Of a DNA stretch of 45,770 nucleotides, positions 9,366 to 17,910 are shown in pieces. Positions within the stretch are counted from its first letter, which is position 1. Each line of letters begins with the position of its first letter. Under the pieces are notes generated by a model. The model was not told where the DNA came from and made no database searches. It worked only from the letters and a program-made list of their open reading frames with translations. Location: positions 2,062 through 47,831 of the forward strand of contig PHAD01000016.1 in assembly GCA_002841595.1 (NCBI GenBank), read 5' to 3'. The stretch is from Firmicutes bacterium HGW-Firmicutes-12 (lineage in GTDB: Bacteria; Bacillota; Peptococcia; DRI-13; PHAD01). Made by a program: the position numbers and the translations under genes.

Positions 9366-9394
9366 ATTATAATCCTATCAGAGAGAGTTATCAA
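9366..9394 (-). promoter_or_regulatory. sigma-A promoter of the CLC gene
   Basis: On the minus strand TTGATA (9394-9389), a 17-bp spacer and a perfect TATAAT (9371-9366) lie about 50 bp upstream of ATG 9313. This is a near-consensus vegetative promoter, and it fixes the start codon of the CLC gene downstream of the apparent TTG start. Confidence 0.7.
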
Positions 9395-9481
9395 TTAATG
9401 TAATAAGATAGTGGCAAATAAGTAGTATAAAAGCATTTATATAATCAAGAAGTTTTGTTCTATTCTAGAATGAATATTGTG

Positions 9482-9510
9482 TTGACTGGAGGCAATTATA
9501 GAGTTAGTAT
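9482..9510 (+). promoter_or_regulatory. probable sigma-A promoter of trkA-trkH
   Basis: TTGACT (9482-9487), a 17-bp spacer and TAGTAT (9505-9510) precede trkA by about 60 bp. A short inverted repeat, TTTACT ... AGTAAA, lies just downstream at about 9510-9526 and could be an operator or leader hairpin. Confidence 0.5.
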
Positions 9511-9571
9511 TTACTGAAGTGAGTAAAATAGACTTATTTAGTAGATTATATCCCGTGGGGGGGTTTGGCTT

Positions 9572-10912
9572 ATGCGTGTAATAATTATTGGTGCTGGCAA
9601 AATAGGTTTTAATATTGCTAGGATTCTGGTCGAACAGGGCCATGATATAGTTGTTATTGAAAAAGATGATGCGAGAGCGAGAGTATTGCAGGAAAACCTT
9701 GATATTCAGGTTGTTGTTGGTAATGGAGCGGGAACAAAAGTTCTAGTGGAAGCCGGTATTGGCGAAGCTAATTTACTGGTAGCAGTAACCGAAGTAGATG
9801 AAATTAATATGATTGCATGCATATTAGCCAAAAGCTATGGAGTAGAAAAAACTGTAGCTCGTGTTCGTAATTATGAATATGTTCAAGATGATAATAGTGG
9901 GAAAAGTGCTTTTGCAGGGATTGACTTGATTATCAATCCAGAGCTTGTTACTGCTCGTGAGATTGCTAAACGGATTGATGTGCCGGAAGCACTGGATGTT
10001 GTCTATTTCGGTGATGGGAATATACAGCTATTGGAACTAAAAATCATGAGTGAGGCAGTAGTTGCGGAAAAACACCTAAAGGACCTGAATATCCCGTATC
10101 CTTTCATTATAGTAGCTATAGTAAGAGCTGGGGAAATGCTAATTCCTCATGGCGATGATAAGCTTATGGCAAATGATATAATATTTATCTTGGCTAAAAC
10201 AAAGGATATGATGAAGATTGAACGGTTATTAGGAACCGAAAGAAAAAAAGCTGAACGCGTTATGATTCTAGGGGGCGGCTTCACGGGCTATCATTTGGCT
10301 AAGATATTGGAGGAAAGAAGATATTCGGTTAAAATTATTGAAAAAGAATATAAGCGTTGTATGGATCTTTCCAATGCTCTAAATAACACGCTAGTTCTCC
10401 ATGGGGATGCTGCGGATATCGATTTGCTTAAATCTGAAGGAGCGGGAGATGCGGATGTTTTTGTCTGTCTTACTGATGATGACAAATTAAATCTGCTTGT
10501 CAGCCTGATTGTTAAACATTTAGGAGCTAAAAAGACAATCGCTCAGGTAAGACGCTCGGATTATATCAGCCTAATGGAAAGTGTTGGTATAGATGTGGGG
10601 ATTAGTCCGAGAACCTTAACTGCGAATGCGATTTTGCGGTTTATTAATAGGGGGAATAATGTTGTTTCGGTAACTTTACTAAGTGATGATAAAGCTGAAA
10701 TGATGGAGTTTATTGTTTCGCAGCAATCAAAAATTGCAAATAAAAAGCTAAAAGACATAAACTTCCCTAATGGGGCGATTATCGGGACAATATACCGTAA
10801 TAACAAAATGTTAATACCAAAAGGTGAAGAGTGCCTTAAACCTGGTGATGTAGTTACGGTGTTTGCTTTACCCAAATCCTCATCCCGCATTATAGACTAC
10901 TTTGTGGTTTAA
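9572..10912 (+). CDS. trkA: Trk potassium uptake regulatory subunit TrkA
   Basis: TrkA is the cytoplasmic NAD(H)/nucleotide-binding gating ring of Trk potassium transporters. The 446 residues show the full duplicated form: RCK_N with GAGKIGFNIA (7-16), RCK_C (about 135-217), a second RCK_N opening with GGGFTGYHLA (about 234) and a second RCK_C to the end. Each Rossmann strand is followed by an acidic residue (VVIEKDD, VKIIEKEY) that fits ribose-hydroxyl contact. The length is typical. The ATG lies behind a GGGGGGG ribosome site. trkH follows after 15 bp, so the two subunits are made from one transcript. Confidence 0.95.
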   Translation: MRVIIIGAGKIGFNIARILVEQGHDIVVIEKDDARARVLQENLDIQVVVGNGAGTKVLVEAGIGEANLLVAVTEVDEINMIACILAKSYGVEKTVARVRNYEYVQDDNSGKSAFAGIDLIINPELVTAREIAKRIDVPEALDVVYFGDGNIQLLELKIMSEAVVAEKHLKDLNIPYPFIIVAIVRAGEMLIPHGDDKLMANDIIFILAKTKDMMKIERLLGTERKKAERVMILGGGFTGYHLAKILEERRYSVKIIEKEYKRCMDLSNALNNTLVLHGDAADIDLLKSEGAGDADVFVCLTDDDKLNLLVSLIVKHLGAKKTIAQVRRSDYISLMESVGIDVGISPRTLTANAILRFINRGNNVVSVTLLSDDKAEMMEFIVSQQSKIANKKLKDINFPNGAIIGTIYRNNKMLIPKGEECLKPGDVVTVFALPKSSSRIIDYFVV

Positions 10913-10927
10913 CGAAAGGATACAGTG

Positions 10928-12373
10928 ATGAATTATCGCAGTATTATAGCAGCTTTAGGAGTAGTTTTGATTATAATTGGATCCTCCATGATATTACCAC
11001 TTTTATGGTCATTGTATTATGGTGACTATGATTGGAGTGCTTTTTTACTTTCTAGTATTGTCACGATGATTACAGGGTTAATAGCTTATAAAGCAACTGG
11101 CATGAAAGGTGAGTTCCGTACGAAGGAGGCTTTCGCGGTAGTATCTTTAAGCTGGATTATAGCCTCAGCGTTCGGTGCAGCACCTTATCTTTTAACTGGA
11201 ACGTTTGCTTCTTTTGCTGATGCATTTTTTGAAACGATGTCAGGGTTCACAACTACTGGAGCAAGTGTGCTAACAGACATTGAGATCTTACCCCATGGTA
11301 TTTTATTTTGGCGTAGTCTGACGCACTGGCTTGGTGGTATGGGTATTATTGTTTTGTTTGTTGCAGTTCTCTCATCACTTGGAGTATGTGGATTGCAGAT
11401 GTTTAGAGCTGAGTCTCCAGGTCCTGTCGCGGAAAAAATCAAACCACGTATTAGCGCAACTGCTAAGATATTATGGTATACCTATGTTGGACTCACAATA
11501 GCGGAAACATTAATATTATGGCTATTAGGAATGCCCTTGTTTGATGCTCTCTGCCATACATTTGGCACCTTGGCAACAGGGGGGTTCTCTACTAAAAATG
11601 CGAGTATTGGTTACTATACGAGCCCGATGATTCACTGGGTAATAATAGTATTCATGTTTTTATCTGGCGCAAATTTTACGTTGCATTACCTAGCCCTTAA
11701 AGGAAGGGATATCAAGACATTTTGGCGGAATGGGGAATTTCGTCTTTATACAACCATTACTTTGCTGTTTATTTCTATTCTTGCAGGAGTTCTAATTATC
11801 TCAACTAATCAATCTTTTGAGACTTCCTTGCGGCAAGCTGCATTTCAGGTTATATCTATTATGACTACTACGGGATATGCTACTGCTGATTTTGAATTGT
11901 GGCCATATCTAGGAAAAGTGCTCCTGCTTATGTTAATGTTTGTTGGTGGTTGTTCGGGGTCTACCGGTGGTTCGATTAAAGTAGGTCGCATTCTCATTTT
12001 ATTAAAACAAGCTCGAATAGAACTTCAGCGCGCTTTGCATCCGAGGGCTATTCTTAATGCGAAGGTTAATAATAAGCCAATAAGCTCCGAGATGGTCATG
12101 AATGTTCAGCAGTTTTTCTTTATTTATATTGCAATTACAGGTGCAAGTGTAGTCATTATGTCTGCCTTAGGACTCGATTTGATTAGCGCTTTTACTTCTG
12201 TGGCAGCCACAATAGGAAATATTGGTCCAGGACTTGGTAAGGTAGGGCCAACACAGAACTACAGCTTTATTCCAGACGTGGGCAAATATTATTTATCATT
12301 TTTAATGTTATTAGGTAGATTAGAGTTATACACAGTATTGGTCTTGTTTGTACCTTCTTTTTGGAAAAAATAG
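10928..12373 (+). CDS. trkH: Trk-type potassium transporter membrane subunit TrkH
   Basis: TrkH forms the potassium pore, with four pseudo-repeated M1-P-M2 units. Pore-loop signatures are seen in order: TTTGASVL, ATGGFST, TTTGYAT and TIGNIGPG, plus SLTHWLGGMGIIVL after the first filter and GGCSGSTGGSIKVGR (the gating-loop region). About 481 residues, the usual size. The frame could open at GTG 10925, but ATG 10928 has the better spacing from GAAAGGA, so I use it. A terminator follows at 12411. With trkA it forms a complete potassium uptake system. Confidence 0.95.
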   Translation: MNYRSIIAALGVVLIIIGSSMILPLLWSLYYGDYDWSAFLLSSIVTMITGLIAYKATGMKGEFRTKEAFAVVSLSWIIASAFGAAPYLLTGTFASFADAFFETMSGFTTTGASVLTDIEILPHGILFWRSLTHWLGGMGIIVLFVAVLSSLGVCGLQMFRAESPGPVAEKIKPRISATAKILWYTYVGLTIAETLILWLLGMPLFDALCHTFGTLATGGFSTKNASIGYYTSPMIHWVIIVFMFLSGANFTLHYLALKGRDIKTFWRNGEFRLYTTITLLFISILAGVLIISTNQSFETSLRQAAFQVISIMTTTGYATADFELWPYLGKVLLLMLMFVGGCSGSTGGSIKVGRILILLKQARIELQRALHPRAILNAKVNNKPISSEMVMNVQQFFFIYIAITGASVVIMSALGLDLISAFTSVAATIGNIGPGLGKVGPTQNYSFIPDVGKYYLSFLMLLGRLELYTVLVLFVPSFWKK

Positions 12374-12410
12374 CAACACAAACATAGATAAGCTTATTCT
12401 TGCCAATAGT

Positions 12411-12443
12411 AACTCAGGGGATATGATAAACCCTGGGTTTTTT
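12411..12443 (+). terminator. intrinsic terminator after trkH
   Basis: AACTCAGGG pairs with CCCTGGGTT (one G-U pair) around an 11-nt loop and runs into six T. It ends the trkA-trkH unit. Confidence 0.8.
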
Positions 12444-12547
12444 GCATTAATTAGAAAACTTAAAGCTTAATATAAGATGACTGATTTTAAATTTTAACTA
12501 AAAGTGATAAAATTAGGTTTAAAAGTAAATTATATAATTGGAGTACT

Positions 12548-13432
12548 ATGAAAAAACTAACAATAAAGGCTTTTGCTAAAATTAATCTTGCTTTAGATGT
12601 TCTAGGCAAGAGAAAAGATGGTTATCATGAGGTGGAAATGGTCATGCAGGGTATAAACCTACATGACATTGTTGAGCTTGAAGCAGTAGAAGAAAAAGGA
12701 ATTACTTTGACCTGTAGTATCCCAGAGCTTGAAACTGGGCAGGGAAACCTTGCTTACCAGGCTGCAGTCTTATTTAAAAAGAATTTCAAGCAAGTATCCG
12801 GCGTGAAAATCCGGTTATATAAAAGAATACCGATAGCTGCCGGACTGGCTGGGGGAAGTGCAGACGCTGCAGCTGTTCTTATAGGTATGAATAAGATGTT
12901 TCAAATTGGCCTAACATTGGCTGAATTAGAGAAGCTAGCCGCAGAACTGGGTTCAGATGTACCTTTTTGCTTGCATCCGCTTACGGCACTTGCGCAGGGA
13001 AGAGGAGAAGTCATTACTGAGCTTACAACTAGTCCAATATTGGAGCTTGTGCTCTTAAAACCTCCGTTTAATGCCTCGACCAAAGAGGTTTATGGACACT
13101 TACAAAACATATCCGTGTTAAAAAGACCTAACATTAAAGAAGTAGTTAATGCTATAGAGACTAAGCGAGTAGAAGCTTTAGTAAAGGCAACAGGGAATGT
13201 TCTGGAGTATTCTACATTTGATTTATACCCTCAGTTAAAAGAATACTGTAAAGAGATAATGGCAAAAGGAGCGGAAAAGGTAATAATGTCTGGTAGTGGC
13301 CCAACCTTGATCGCATTCTTTTCGGATGAGCTTCCTATATATAAAATGATACCTACAAAAGATGTGTTAGGTTGGGGAATATTCAAAGTCAGGACACTGA
13401 TTAAGGAGGATTTAGAAGGGAGGATGAAGTGA
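12548..13432 (+). CDS. ispE: 4-diphosphocytidyl-2-C-methyl-D-erythritol kinase (IspE)
   Basis: IspE (EC 2.7.1.148) phosphorylates CDP-methylerythritol in the non-mevalonate isoprenoid pathway. The 294-residue GHMP kinase has the N-terminal AFAKINLALDV, the ATP loop PIAAGLAGGSADAAA (from Pro95), GSDVPFCL and the C-terminal SGSGPT motif. The ATG follows TTGGAGTACT. The next gene starts 1 bp after the stop, so ispE and the GntR regulator are very likely cotranscribed. The gene opens the conserved ispE-purR-spoVG-glmU-prs-pth run. Confidence 0.95.
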   Translation: MKKLTIKAFAKINLALDVLGKRKDGYHEVEMVMQGINLHDIVELEAVEEKGITLTCSIPELETGQGNLAYQAAVLFKKNFKQVSGVKIRLYKRIPIAAGLAGGSADAAAVLIGMNKMFQIGLTLAELEKLAAELGSDVPFCLHPLTALAQGRGEVITELTTSPILELVLLKPPFNASTKEVYGHLQNISVLKRPNIKEVVNAIETKRVEALVKATGNVLEYSTFDLYPQLKEYCKEIMAKGAEKVIMSGSGPTLIAFFSDELPIYKMIPTKDVLGWGIFKVRTLIKEDLEGRMK

Positions 13433-13433
13433 A

Positions 13434-14147
13434 TTGCGTGATAGTAGAATAGCCGCCCTACTATTGGATGAGTATAAGCCGCTGAGGGATATTGTCTTCG
13501 AAAGCTTGCGAGAGGCGATAACCAATCAGGTGCTGAAACCGGGTGAAAGGTTGCTGGAGAATGATTTAGCTGAAGAGATGGGTGTGAGCAGGACGCCCAT
13601 AAGGGAGGCAATGCATAAACTGGAACAAGAAGGATTAATTTCTATAATACCGCGTAAAGGCGCATTTGTTACTCAAATATCACTTCAGGATATTAAAGAA
13701 ATATATGAAATTCGCAGTACCCTTGAATCTTTAGCCAGTGGTTTAACTGCTGAAAGGGCAACTCTGGAAGAGATTGAAGAAATGCAAAGATGCCTAGTAC
13801 GTGAAGCAGGTTTTCTGAATTCTGAAGATATAACGGCAACAGTTAATGAGGATATATGTCTTCATGGTATGATATATAAAGCAGCCCGAAATGATAGACT
13901 TTTGAATACATTAGATAATTTGCGCGAACAGATTTATCGGATGCGCTTTGCTGTGACCATGCAACCAATTTGGAAAAAAAAGAGTTTGGAAATGCACAAG
14001 AGATTAGTTGAAGCAATCAGTGGACGAGATATAGAGGAAGCCCAGAATCTCGCACGAAGTCATATAGATGATGCCTGGGAAGCGATAGTAGAATTTCATA
14101 GTACTAAGATAGGGAAGGATAAGCTACACTATACTTATAGAAACTAA
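13434..14147 (+). CDS. GntR-family (FadR/FCD type) transcriptional regulator
   Basis: A 237-residue regulator with an N-terminal winged helix (about 18-82; GERLLENDLAEEMGVSRTPIREAMHKLEQEGLI is the GntR recognition region) and a C-terminal all-helical FCD ligand domain (about 95-225). LHGMIYKAARND, MHKRLVEAI and ARSHIDDAW place histidines where metal-binding FCD proteins have them. The start is TTG, behind GGGAGG. It abuts ispE. The effector and target genes are not apparent; autoregulation or control of the neighbouring nucleotidyltransferase are only guesses. Confidence 0.85.
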   Translation: MRDSRIAALLLDEYKPLRDIVFESLREAITNQVLKPGERLLENDLAEEMGVSRTPIREAMHKLEQEGLISIIPRKGAFVTQISLQDIKEIYEIRSTLESLASGLTAERATLEEIEEMQRCLVREAGFLNSEDITATVNEDICLHGMIYKAARNDRLLNTLDNLREQIYRMRFAVTMQPIWKKKSLEMHKRLVEAISGRDIEEAQNLARSHIDDAWEAIVEFHSTKIGKDKLHYTYRN

Positions 14148-14183
14148 AAAATATGTTTTAACCGGGAAGGGGTTTTCTATATA

Positions 14184-14945
14184 ATGGTTACTGCTATCGT
14201 GCTAGCAGGAGGTCAGAAAAAGGGTCTCATTTTAGGTCAGGAAGAGCTACTAATTAATGAAGCTATGATACAAATCGGTGAAAAACATATGATTGAATAT
14301 GTAATACAGGCATTAAAGGGCTCGTCTTATATTAAGGAAATTATCGTGTCTGGAACAGTAGAGAAAATACAAAAAATATTTTATGAAGTGCCCAATCTAG
14401 TCCTGGTGCAGAGCGGAGAAACGGTTATAGAGAGTTTCAAAAATGCGATTATGGCTCTAAATACACCCGATTGCAAACTTTTAATAGTTACGGCAGATTT
14501 GCCGTTATTAACCACCGAAGCGGTCGATTATTTTCTCAAAACTTGCTTTGAACGTGAGGGGGATTTGTTTTACCCAGTAGTGAAGAAAGAAATCAACGAC
14601 CAAAGATATCCAGGTGTTCAACGTACATATGTAAACCTTAAGGATGGAACCTTTACAGGTGGAAACATTTTCTTTTTAGATCCTACGATAATAAAGAGAA
14701 CCTTACCTGTGGCAGAAAAACTGGTGAAGTATCGTAAAAAACCTATAAGATTAGCCTCGTGTATAGGATGGGGTGTTTTGATACGATATCTTCTAGGTAC
14801 GCTTTCGTTAGAGAATGCGGAAGAAGCAGTATCAAAGATGATTGGTATTAGGGGGACGGTAATAGTTTCACCTTACCCTGAGGTGGGAATAGATGTGGAT
14901 AAAGATAGTGACCTAGAATTAGCCCGAAAGCTCTTATGCTCATAA
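14184..14945 (+). CDS. MobA-like NTP transferase domain protein
   Basis: The 253 residues start with TAIVLAGGQKKG, the nucleotide-binding loop of sugar-phosphate nucleotidyltransferase/MobA-like folds, and contain LIVTADLPLLT, where the Asp would bind a metal. The loop after AGG lacks the usual RMG...K form, and the protein is longer than MobA, so it is unlikely to be a true molybdenum-cofactor guanylyltransferase. A terminator follows directly. The role is unknown; from context it may supply an activated nucleotide compound, but that is an inference. Confidence 0.65.
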   Translation: MVTAIVLAGGQKKGLILGQEELLINEAMIQIGEKHMIEYVIQALKGSSYIKEIIVSGTVEKIQKIFYEVPNLVLVQSGETVIESFKNAIMALNTPDCKLLIVTADLPLLTTEAVDYFLKTCFEREGDLFYPVVKKEINDQRYPGVQRTYVNLKDGTFTGGNIFFLDPTIIKRTLPVAEKLVKYRKKPIRLASCIGWGVLIRYLLGTLSLENAEEAVSKMIGIRGTVIVSPYPEVGIDVDKDSDLELARKLLCS

Positions 14946-14946
14946 T

Positions 14947-14978
14947 AGGCGAGTCTTTTAATGACTGCCTTTTTTTTA
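14947..14978 (+). terminator. intrinsic terminator after the MobA-like gene
   Basis: AGGCGAGTC pairs with GACTGCCT (one bulged G) and is followed by eight or more T. Confidence 0.75.
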
Positions 14979-15063
14979 TACTACAGGAAGTATAAGCGAT
15001 CAAGAGCAGACGAATGTAGTCATAAAATGGTAAGTGCTACTAGTAAAACATGAATAATTAAGA

Positions 15064-15097
15064 TAGAATAAAAGACGAACATTCGGATTATGGTTCG
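15064..15097 (+). promoter_or_regulatory. candidate PurR autoregulatory site upstream of purR
   Basis: A -10-like TAGAAT (15064-15069) is followed by CGAACATT (15076-15083) and, facing it, GGTTCG (15092-15097). CGAAC is the core of the B. subtilis PurBox, which occurs as inverted pairs. The arms here are closer together than in the classical arrangement and the second is degenerate, so this is a candidate only. Confidence 0.35.
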
Positions 15098-15125
15098 CCA
15101 GTGCATAAAAAGAGGGGGTAAAATC

Positions 15126-15941
15126 ATGGAAAAGTGGCGCAGAACTGAACGTATTACCGTAATCACCAAATATATTTTAGATAGGCCAAACGAGCTAATA
15201 TCCCTAAATAACTTTACTGAGCTGTTTCAAGCTGCAAAATCAAGTATTAGCGAAGATATTAGCATCGTTAGAGATGTTTTTCAACAATTTGGCTTTGGGA
15301 GAATTGAAACGCTGGCTGGTGCGGGTGGAGGAATGATTTATTTTCCTCAGATTAGCGGAAAGAACAGGGACGATTTTCTAAAAGAGGTTGCCTTTAAAAT
15401 TGCTAATCCTAACCGGATTTTACCAGGAGGGTTCCTGTATATGACTGATATCATCTTTGATGCTCGGACCGCCCAAAAAGTAGGAGAAATATTTGCACAG
15501 CATTTTGCTGCAATGGAACCACAATACGTTGTAACGATTGAGACAAAGGGTATACCCTTAGCACTCATGACTGCTAAAGCCCTAAACCGGCCCCTTGTTA
15601 TTATTAGAGATGGCAGTCGTGTTACGGAAGGTTCTGCAGTTAGTCTAAATTATGTTACGGGATCATCGCGACAGATTAGAACAATGTCCCTTTCAAGAAG
15701 GGCTCTTCCGATAGAAAGTCGGGTTGTAATAGTTGATGATTTCATGAAAGCGGGTGGGACAGCAAAAGGTATGGTAGAGCTCCTGTTAGAATTCAAGTCC
15801 GAGGTTTTGGGTATTGGAGTGTTAATTGATACCAAAACACCTGAAAAGAAGCTTGTGGAAGAGTATTATTCATTACTTAAACTTGAGGAAGTAAATGAAG
15901 AAAAAAAGCAAATATTGATTGAACCATATCTTGTTAAATAA
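15126..15941 (+). CDS. purR: pur operon repressor PurR
   Basis: PurR is a PRPP-sensing repressor of purine genes in Firmicutes. The 272 residues have an N-terminal winged helix (TERITVITKYILDRPNELISLNNF) and a type-I phosphoribosyltransferase domain with the PRPP loop VVIVDDFMKAGGTAKG (about 199-214). An upstream in-frame ATG (15090) exists, but the start at 15126 has a strong AGAGGGGG at the right distance and matches the known N-terminus of the family, so I use it. A pair of CGAAC elements lies just upstream. spoVG follows after 129 bp with its own promoter. Confidence 0.92.
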   Translation: MEKWRRTERITVITKYILDRPNELISLNNFTELFQAAKSSISEDISIVRDVFQQFGFGRIETLAGAGGGMIYFPQISGKNRDDFLKEVAFKIANPNRILPGGFLYMTDIIFDARTAQKVGEIFAQHFAAMEPQYVVTIETKGIPLALMTAKALNRPLVIIRDGSRVTEGSAVSLNYVTGSSRQIRTMSLSRRALPIESRVVIVDDFMKAGGTAKGMVELLLEFKSEVLGIGVLIDTKTPEKKLVEEYYSLLKLEEVNEEKKQILIEPYLVK

Positions 15942-15998
15942 CACCGCAGGATATAGATGTATAAAAAAGCTAAATTATGGGAAATTTCATAAAGAGAA

Positions 15999-16027
15999 GA
16001 AGGAAAATCCAAATATATGACGAATAG
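15999..16027 (+). promoter_or_regulatory. sigma-H-type promoter of spoVG
   Basis: GAAGGAAAA (15999-16007), an 11-bp spacer and GACGAATAG (16019-16027) closely match the B. subtilis sigma-H consensus (RnAGGAwww, 11-12 bp, RnnGAAT). spoVG is a classical sigma-H gene, and the element sits about 45 bp upstream of its start. Motif seen directly; function inferred. Confidence 0.7.
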
Positions 16028-16070
16028 GACATATTAACCAGGTGGTTAGTGGGGAAGGTGGTGAAGACAG

Positions 16071-16325
16071 ATGAATATTACTGACGTAAGAATTAGAAAA
16101 ATAAATCAGGAAGGTAGAATGAAAGCAATTGTATCAGTTACCTTTGATAATGCTTTCGTTGTGCATGATGTTAAGGTTGTGGAGGGCACGAATGGGCTGT
16201 TTGTAGCTATGCCAAGCCGGAAAACACCTGAAGGTGAGTTTAGAGATATTGCTCATCCTATTTCTTCGGATGCTCGTGAAGTGATCCAGTCAGCAGTATT
16301 GAAGGCTTATGAGGAGGTTGTATAG
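16071..16325 (+). CDS. spoVG: SpoVG, RNA-binding stage V sporulation/septation regulator
   Basis: The 84-residue protein matches SpoVG over its whole length: [11 protein letters not shown] at the start, [37 protein letters not shown] and a C-terminal helix. SpoVG is a small nucleic-acid-binding regulator that affects septation, sporulation and gene expression. The ATG lies behind AGGTGGTG. A sigma-H-like promoter lies upstream and a terminator downstream, so it is a single-gene unit. Confidence 0.97.
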   Translation: MNITDVRIRKINQEGRMKAIVSVTFDNAFVVHDVKVVEGTNGLFVAMPSRKTPEGEFRDIAHPISSDAREVIQSAVLKAYEEVV

Positions 16326-16371
16326 AATTTCATATAGTTTATTATTGAACATTTTAAAATTTTGTAAATTT

Positions 16372-16404
16372 ACGCATGTCTATTCATATGACATGCGTTT
16401 TTAT
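16372..16404 (+). terminator. intrinsic terminator after spoVG
   Basis: A perfect 9-bp stem, ACGCATGTC with GACATGCGT, around a 9-nt loop, followed by a T run. Confidence 0.85.
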
Positions 16405-16499
16405 TATAATTTCAAAGGAGTTTTTCTTAAAGATGGAGTTTGCATCAAAATTGTGATATAAATATTAATGATGTATTAGTTTTTTAGGAGGGGATTGGT

Positions 16500-17876
16500 T
16501 TGGCACAACTCGTGTCTGTTGTACTTGCAGCTGGACTTGGTACCAGAATGAAATCTAGCTTGCCAAAAGTACTACATAAACTGGTCGGAGTTCCAATGAT
16601 ACAGCATGTAGTTAAAACGTTGCAGGAGACAGGGATTAACGACATTATCGTGGTGCTTGGCTACCGGGGGGAATTGGTAGAAGAGGAGCTAGGAGGGAGT
16701 TGTCGCGTAGTATACCAGCAGCAACAATTAGGAACTGGTCATGCTTTACTTCAAACTATGTCCGAATTGCAGAATTATAAGGATGCTGACTGTTTAGTGG
16801 TTTGTGGCGATACACCCCTTTTGCGGTCAGAAACACTCCTAGGCCTAATTAGTGCTCACCAGCAACAAAAAGCTCAGGCAACGGTTCTAACTGCATACTT
16901 GCCTAACCCCATGGGTTATGGCAGAATAATCAAGGGAGCTTTAGGCTTGGAAAAAATTGTTGAAGAAAAGGATGCAAGTTTTGAGGAGAAAGCCGTTCAG
17001 GAAATCAACACAGGTACATATTGTTTTTCCATTAATACTTTACAAGACAAGCTTACGCACCTATCAACATCGAACGCACAGGGTGAGTACTACCTTACAG
17101 ATATAATAAAAATGGTAGCAGAAGAAAAGGGAAAGCTTGAGACTCTATTAATGGAAGATCATGTAGAAGCAATGGGTATAAATAACAGAGTTCAGTTGGC
17201 TGAAGCAGAAAGGTTATTGCGGCAGAGACTGCTAAGAGAATATATGCTAGAAGGTGTTACTTTCATTGATCCATTGAATGCATATATAGAAAGCGGGGTT
17301 TTAATTGGACAAGATACAATTATATACCCAGGTGTAATTCTAGAAGGACAAACCAAAATAGGAGAGAATTGTGTAATAGGACCTGATACAAGAATAACAG
17401 ATTCCACAATATCTGATAATGTAGGGATTAATTATTCCAATTTGCAAAATGTTAAAGTTGCAAGAGGTTGTAATATTGGTCCGTATAGCTTTTTGCGGCC
17501 GGGAACTGAATTAGCTGAGAATGTAAAAATTGGTGATTTTGTAGAAGTGAAGAATACTTTTGTAGGAAAGGGTGCAAAGATACCGCACTTAAGCTACGTG
17601 GGTGATAGTAGCCTCGGGGAAGAAGTAAATATCGGGGCAGGAACAATCACCTGTAATTATGATGGCGTTAAAAAAAATAAGACAGTTATAGGTAACCGGA
17701 GTTTTGTTGGAAGCAATTCTAATCTCGTGGCGCCAATTATAATAGGTGAAGATGTCTACATAGCTGCAGGGTCTACAGTAAACAAAGATATCCCTTCTGG
17801 TTCGTTAGCTGTAGCGCGCAGTGAGCAGCGCAATATAGATAACTGGCGGCAGAAAAAAGCAAATGAGAGAGAATAA
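16500..17876 (+). CDS. glmU: bifunctional UDP-GlcNAc pyrophosphorylase / GlcN-1-P acetyltransferase (GlmU)
   Basis: GlmU makes UDP-N-acetylglucosamine for peptidoglycan and other wall polymers. The N-terminal pyrophosphorylase has LAAGLGTRMKSSLPKVLHKL (residues 10-29) and the UTP-site CGDTPLL. The C-terminal left-handed beta-helix (from about 250) carries NIGAGTITCNYDG and the acetyl-CoA-binding tail. 458 residues is normal. The start codon is TTG, supported by AGGAGGGG 8-13 bp upstream, with no better ATG nearby. prs follows after 34 bp, as in B. subtilis. Confidence 0.97.
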   Translation: MAQLVSVVLAAGLGTRMKSSLPKVLHKLVGVPMIQHVVKTLQETGINDIIVVLGYRGELVEEELGGSCRVVYQQQQLGTGHALLQTMSELQNYKDADCLVVCGDTPLLRSETLLGLISAHQQQKAQATVLTAYLPNPMGYGRIIKGALGLEKIVEEKDASFEEKAVQEINTGTYCFSINTLQDKLTHLSTSNAQGEYYLTDIIKMVAEEKGKLETLLMEDHVEAMGINNRVQLAEAERLLRQRLLREYMLEGVTFIDPLNAYIESGVLIGQDTIIYPGVILEGQTKIGENCVIGPDTRITDSTISDNVGINYSNLQNVKVARGCNIGPYSFLRPGTELAENVKIGDFVEVKNTFVGKGAKIPHLSYVGDSSLGEEVNIGAGTITCNYDGVKKNKTVIGNRSFVGSNSNLVAPIIIGEDVYIAAGSTVNKDIPSGSLAVARSEQRNIDNWRQKKANERE

Positions 17877-17910
17877 GGACGCTAACTGATAAAGCAGGGA
17901 GGATAATAAG

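Noticed and set aside
9314-9394. N-terminal extension of the CLC gene from an apparent TTG start at 9394
   Set aside because: The TTG is the first half of a TTGATA -35 box with a perfect TATAAT 17 bp on. ATG 9313 has its own ribosome site and fits the family N-terminus.
14184-14945. Calling the NTP transferase a true MobA
   Set aside because: The nucleotide loop lacks the usual RMG...K pattern, the protein is longer than MobA, and no molybdenum cofactor genes are nearby.
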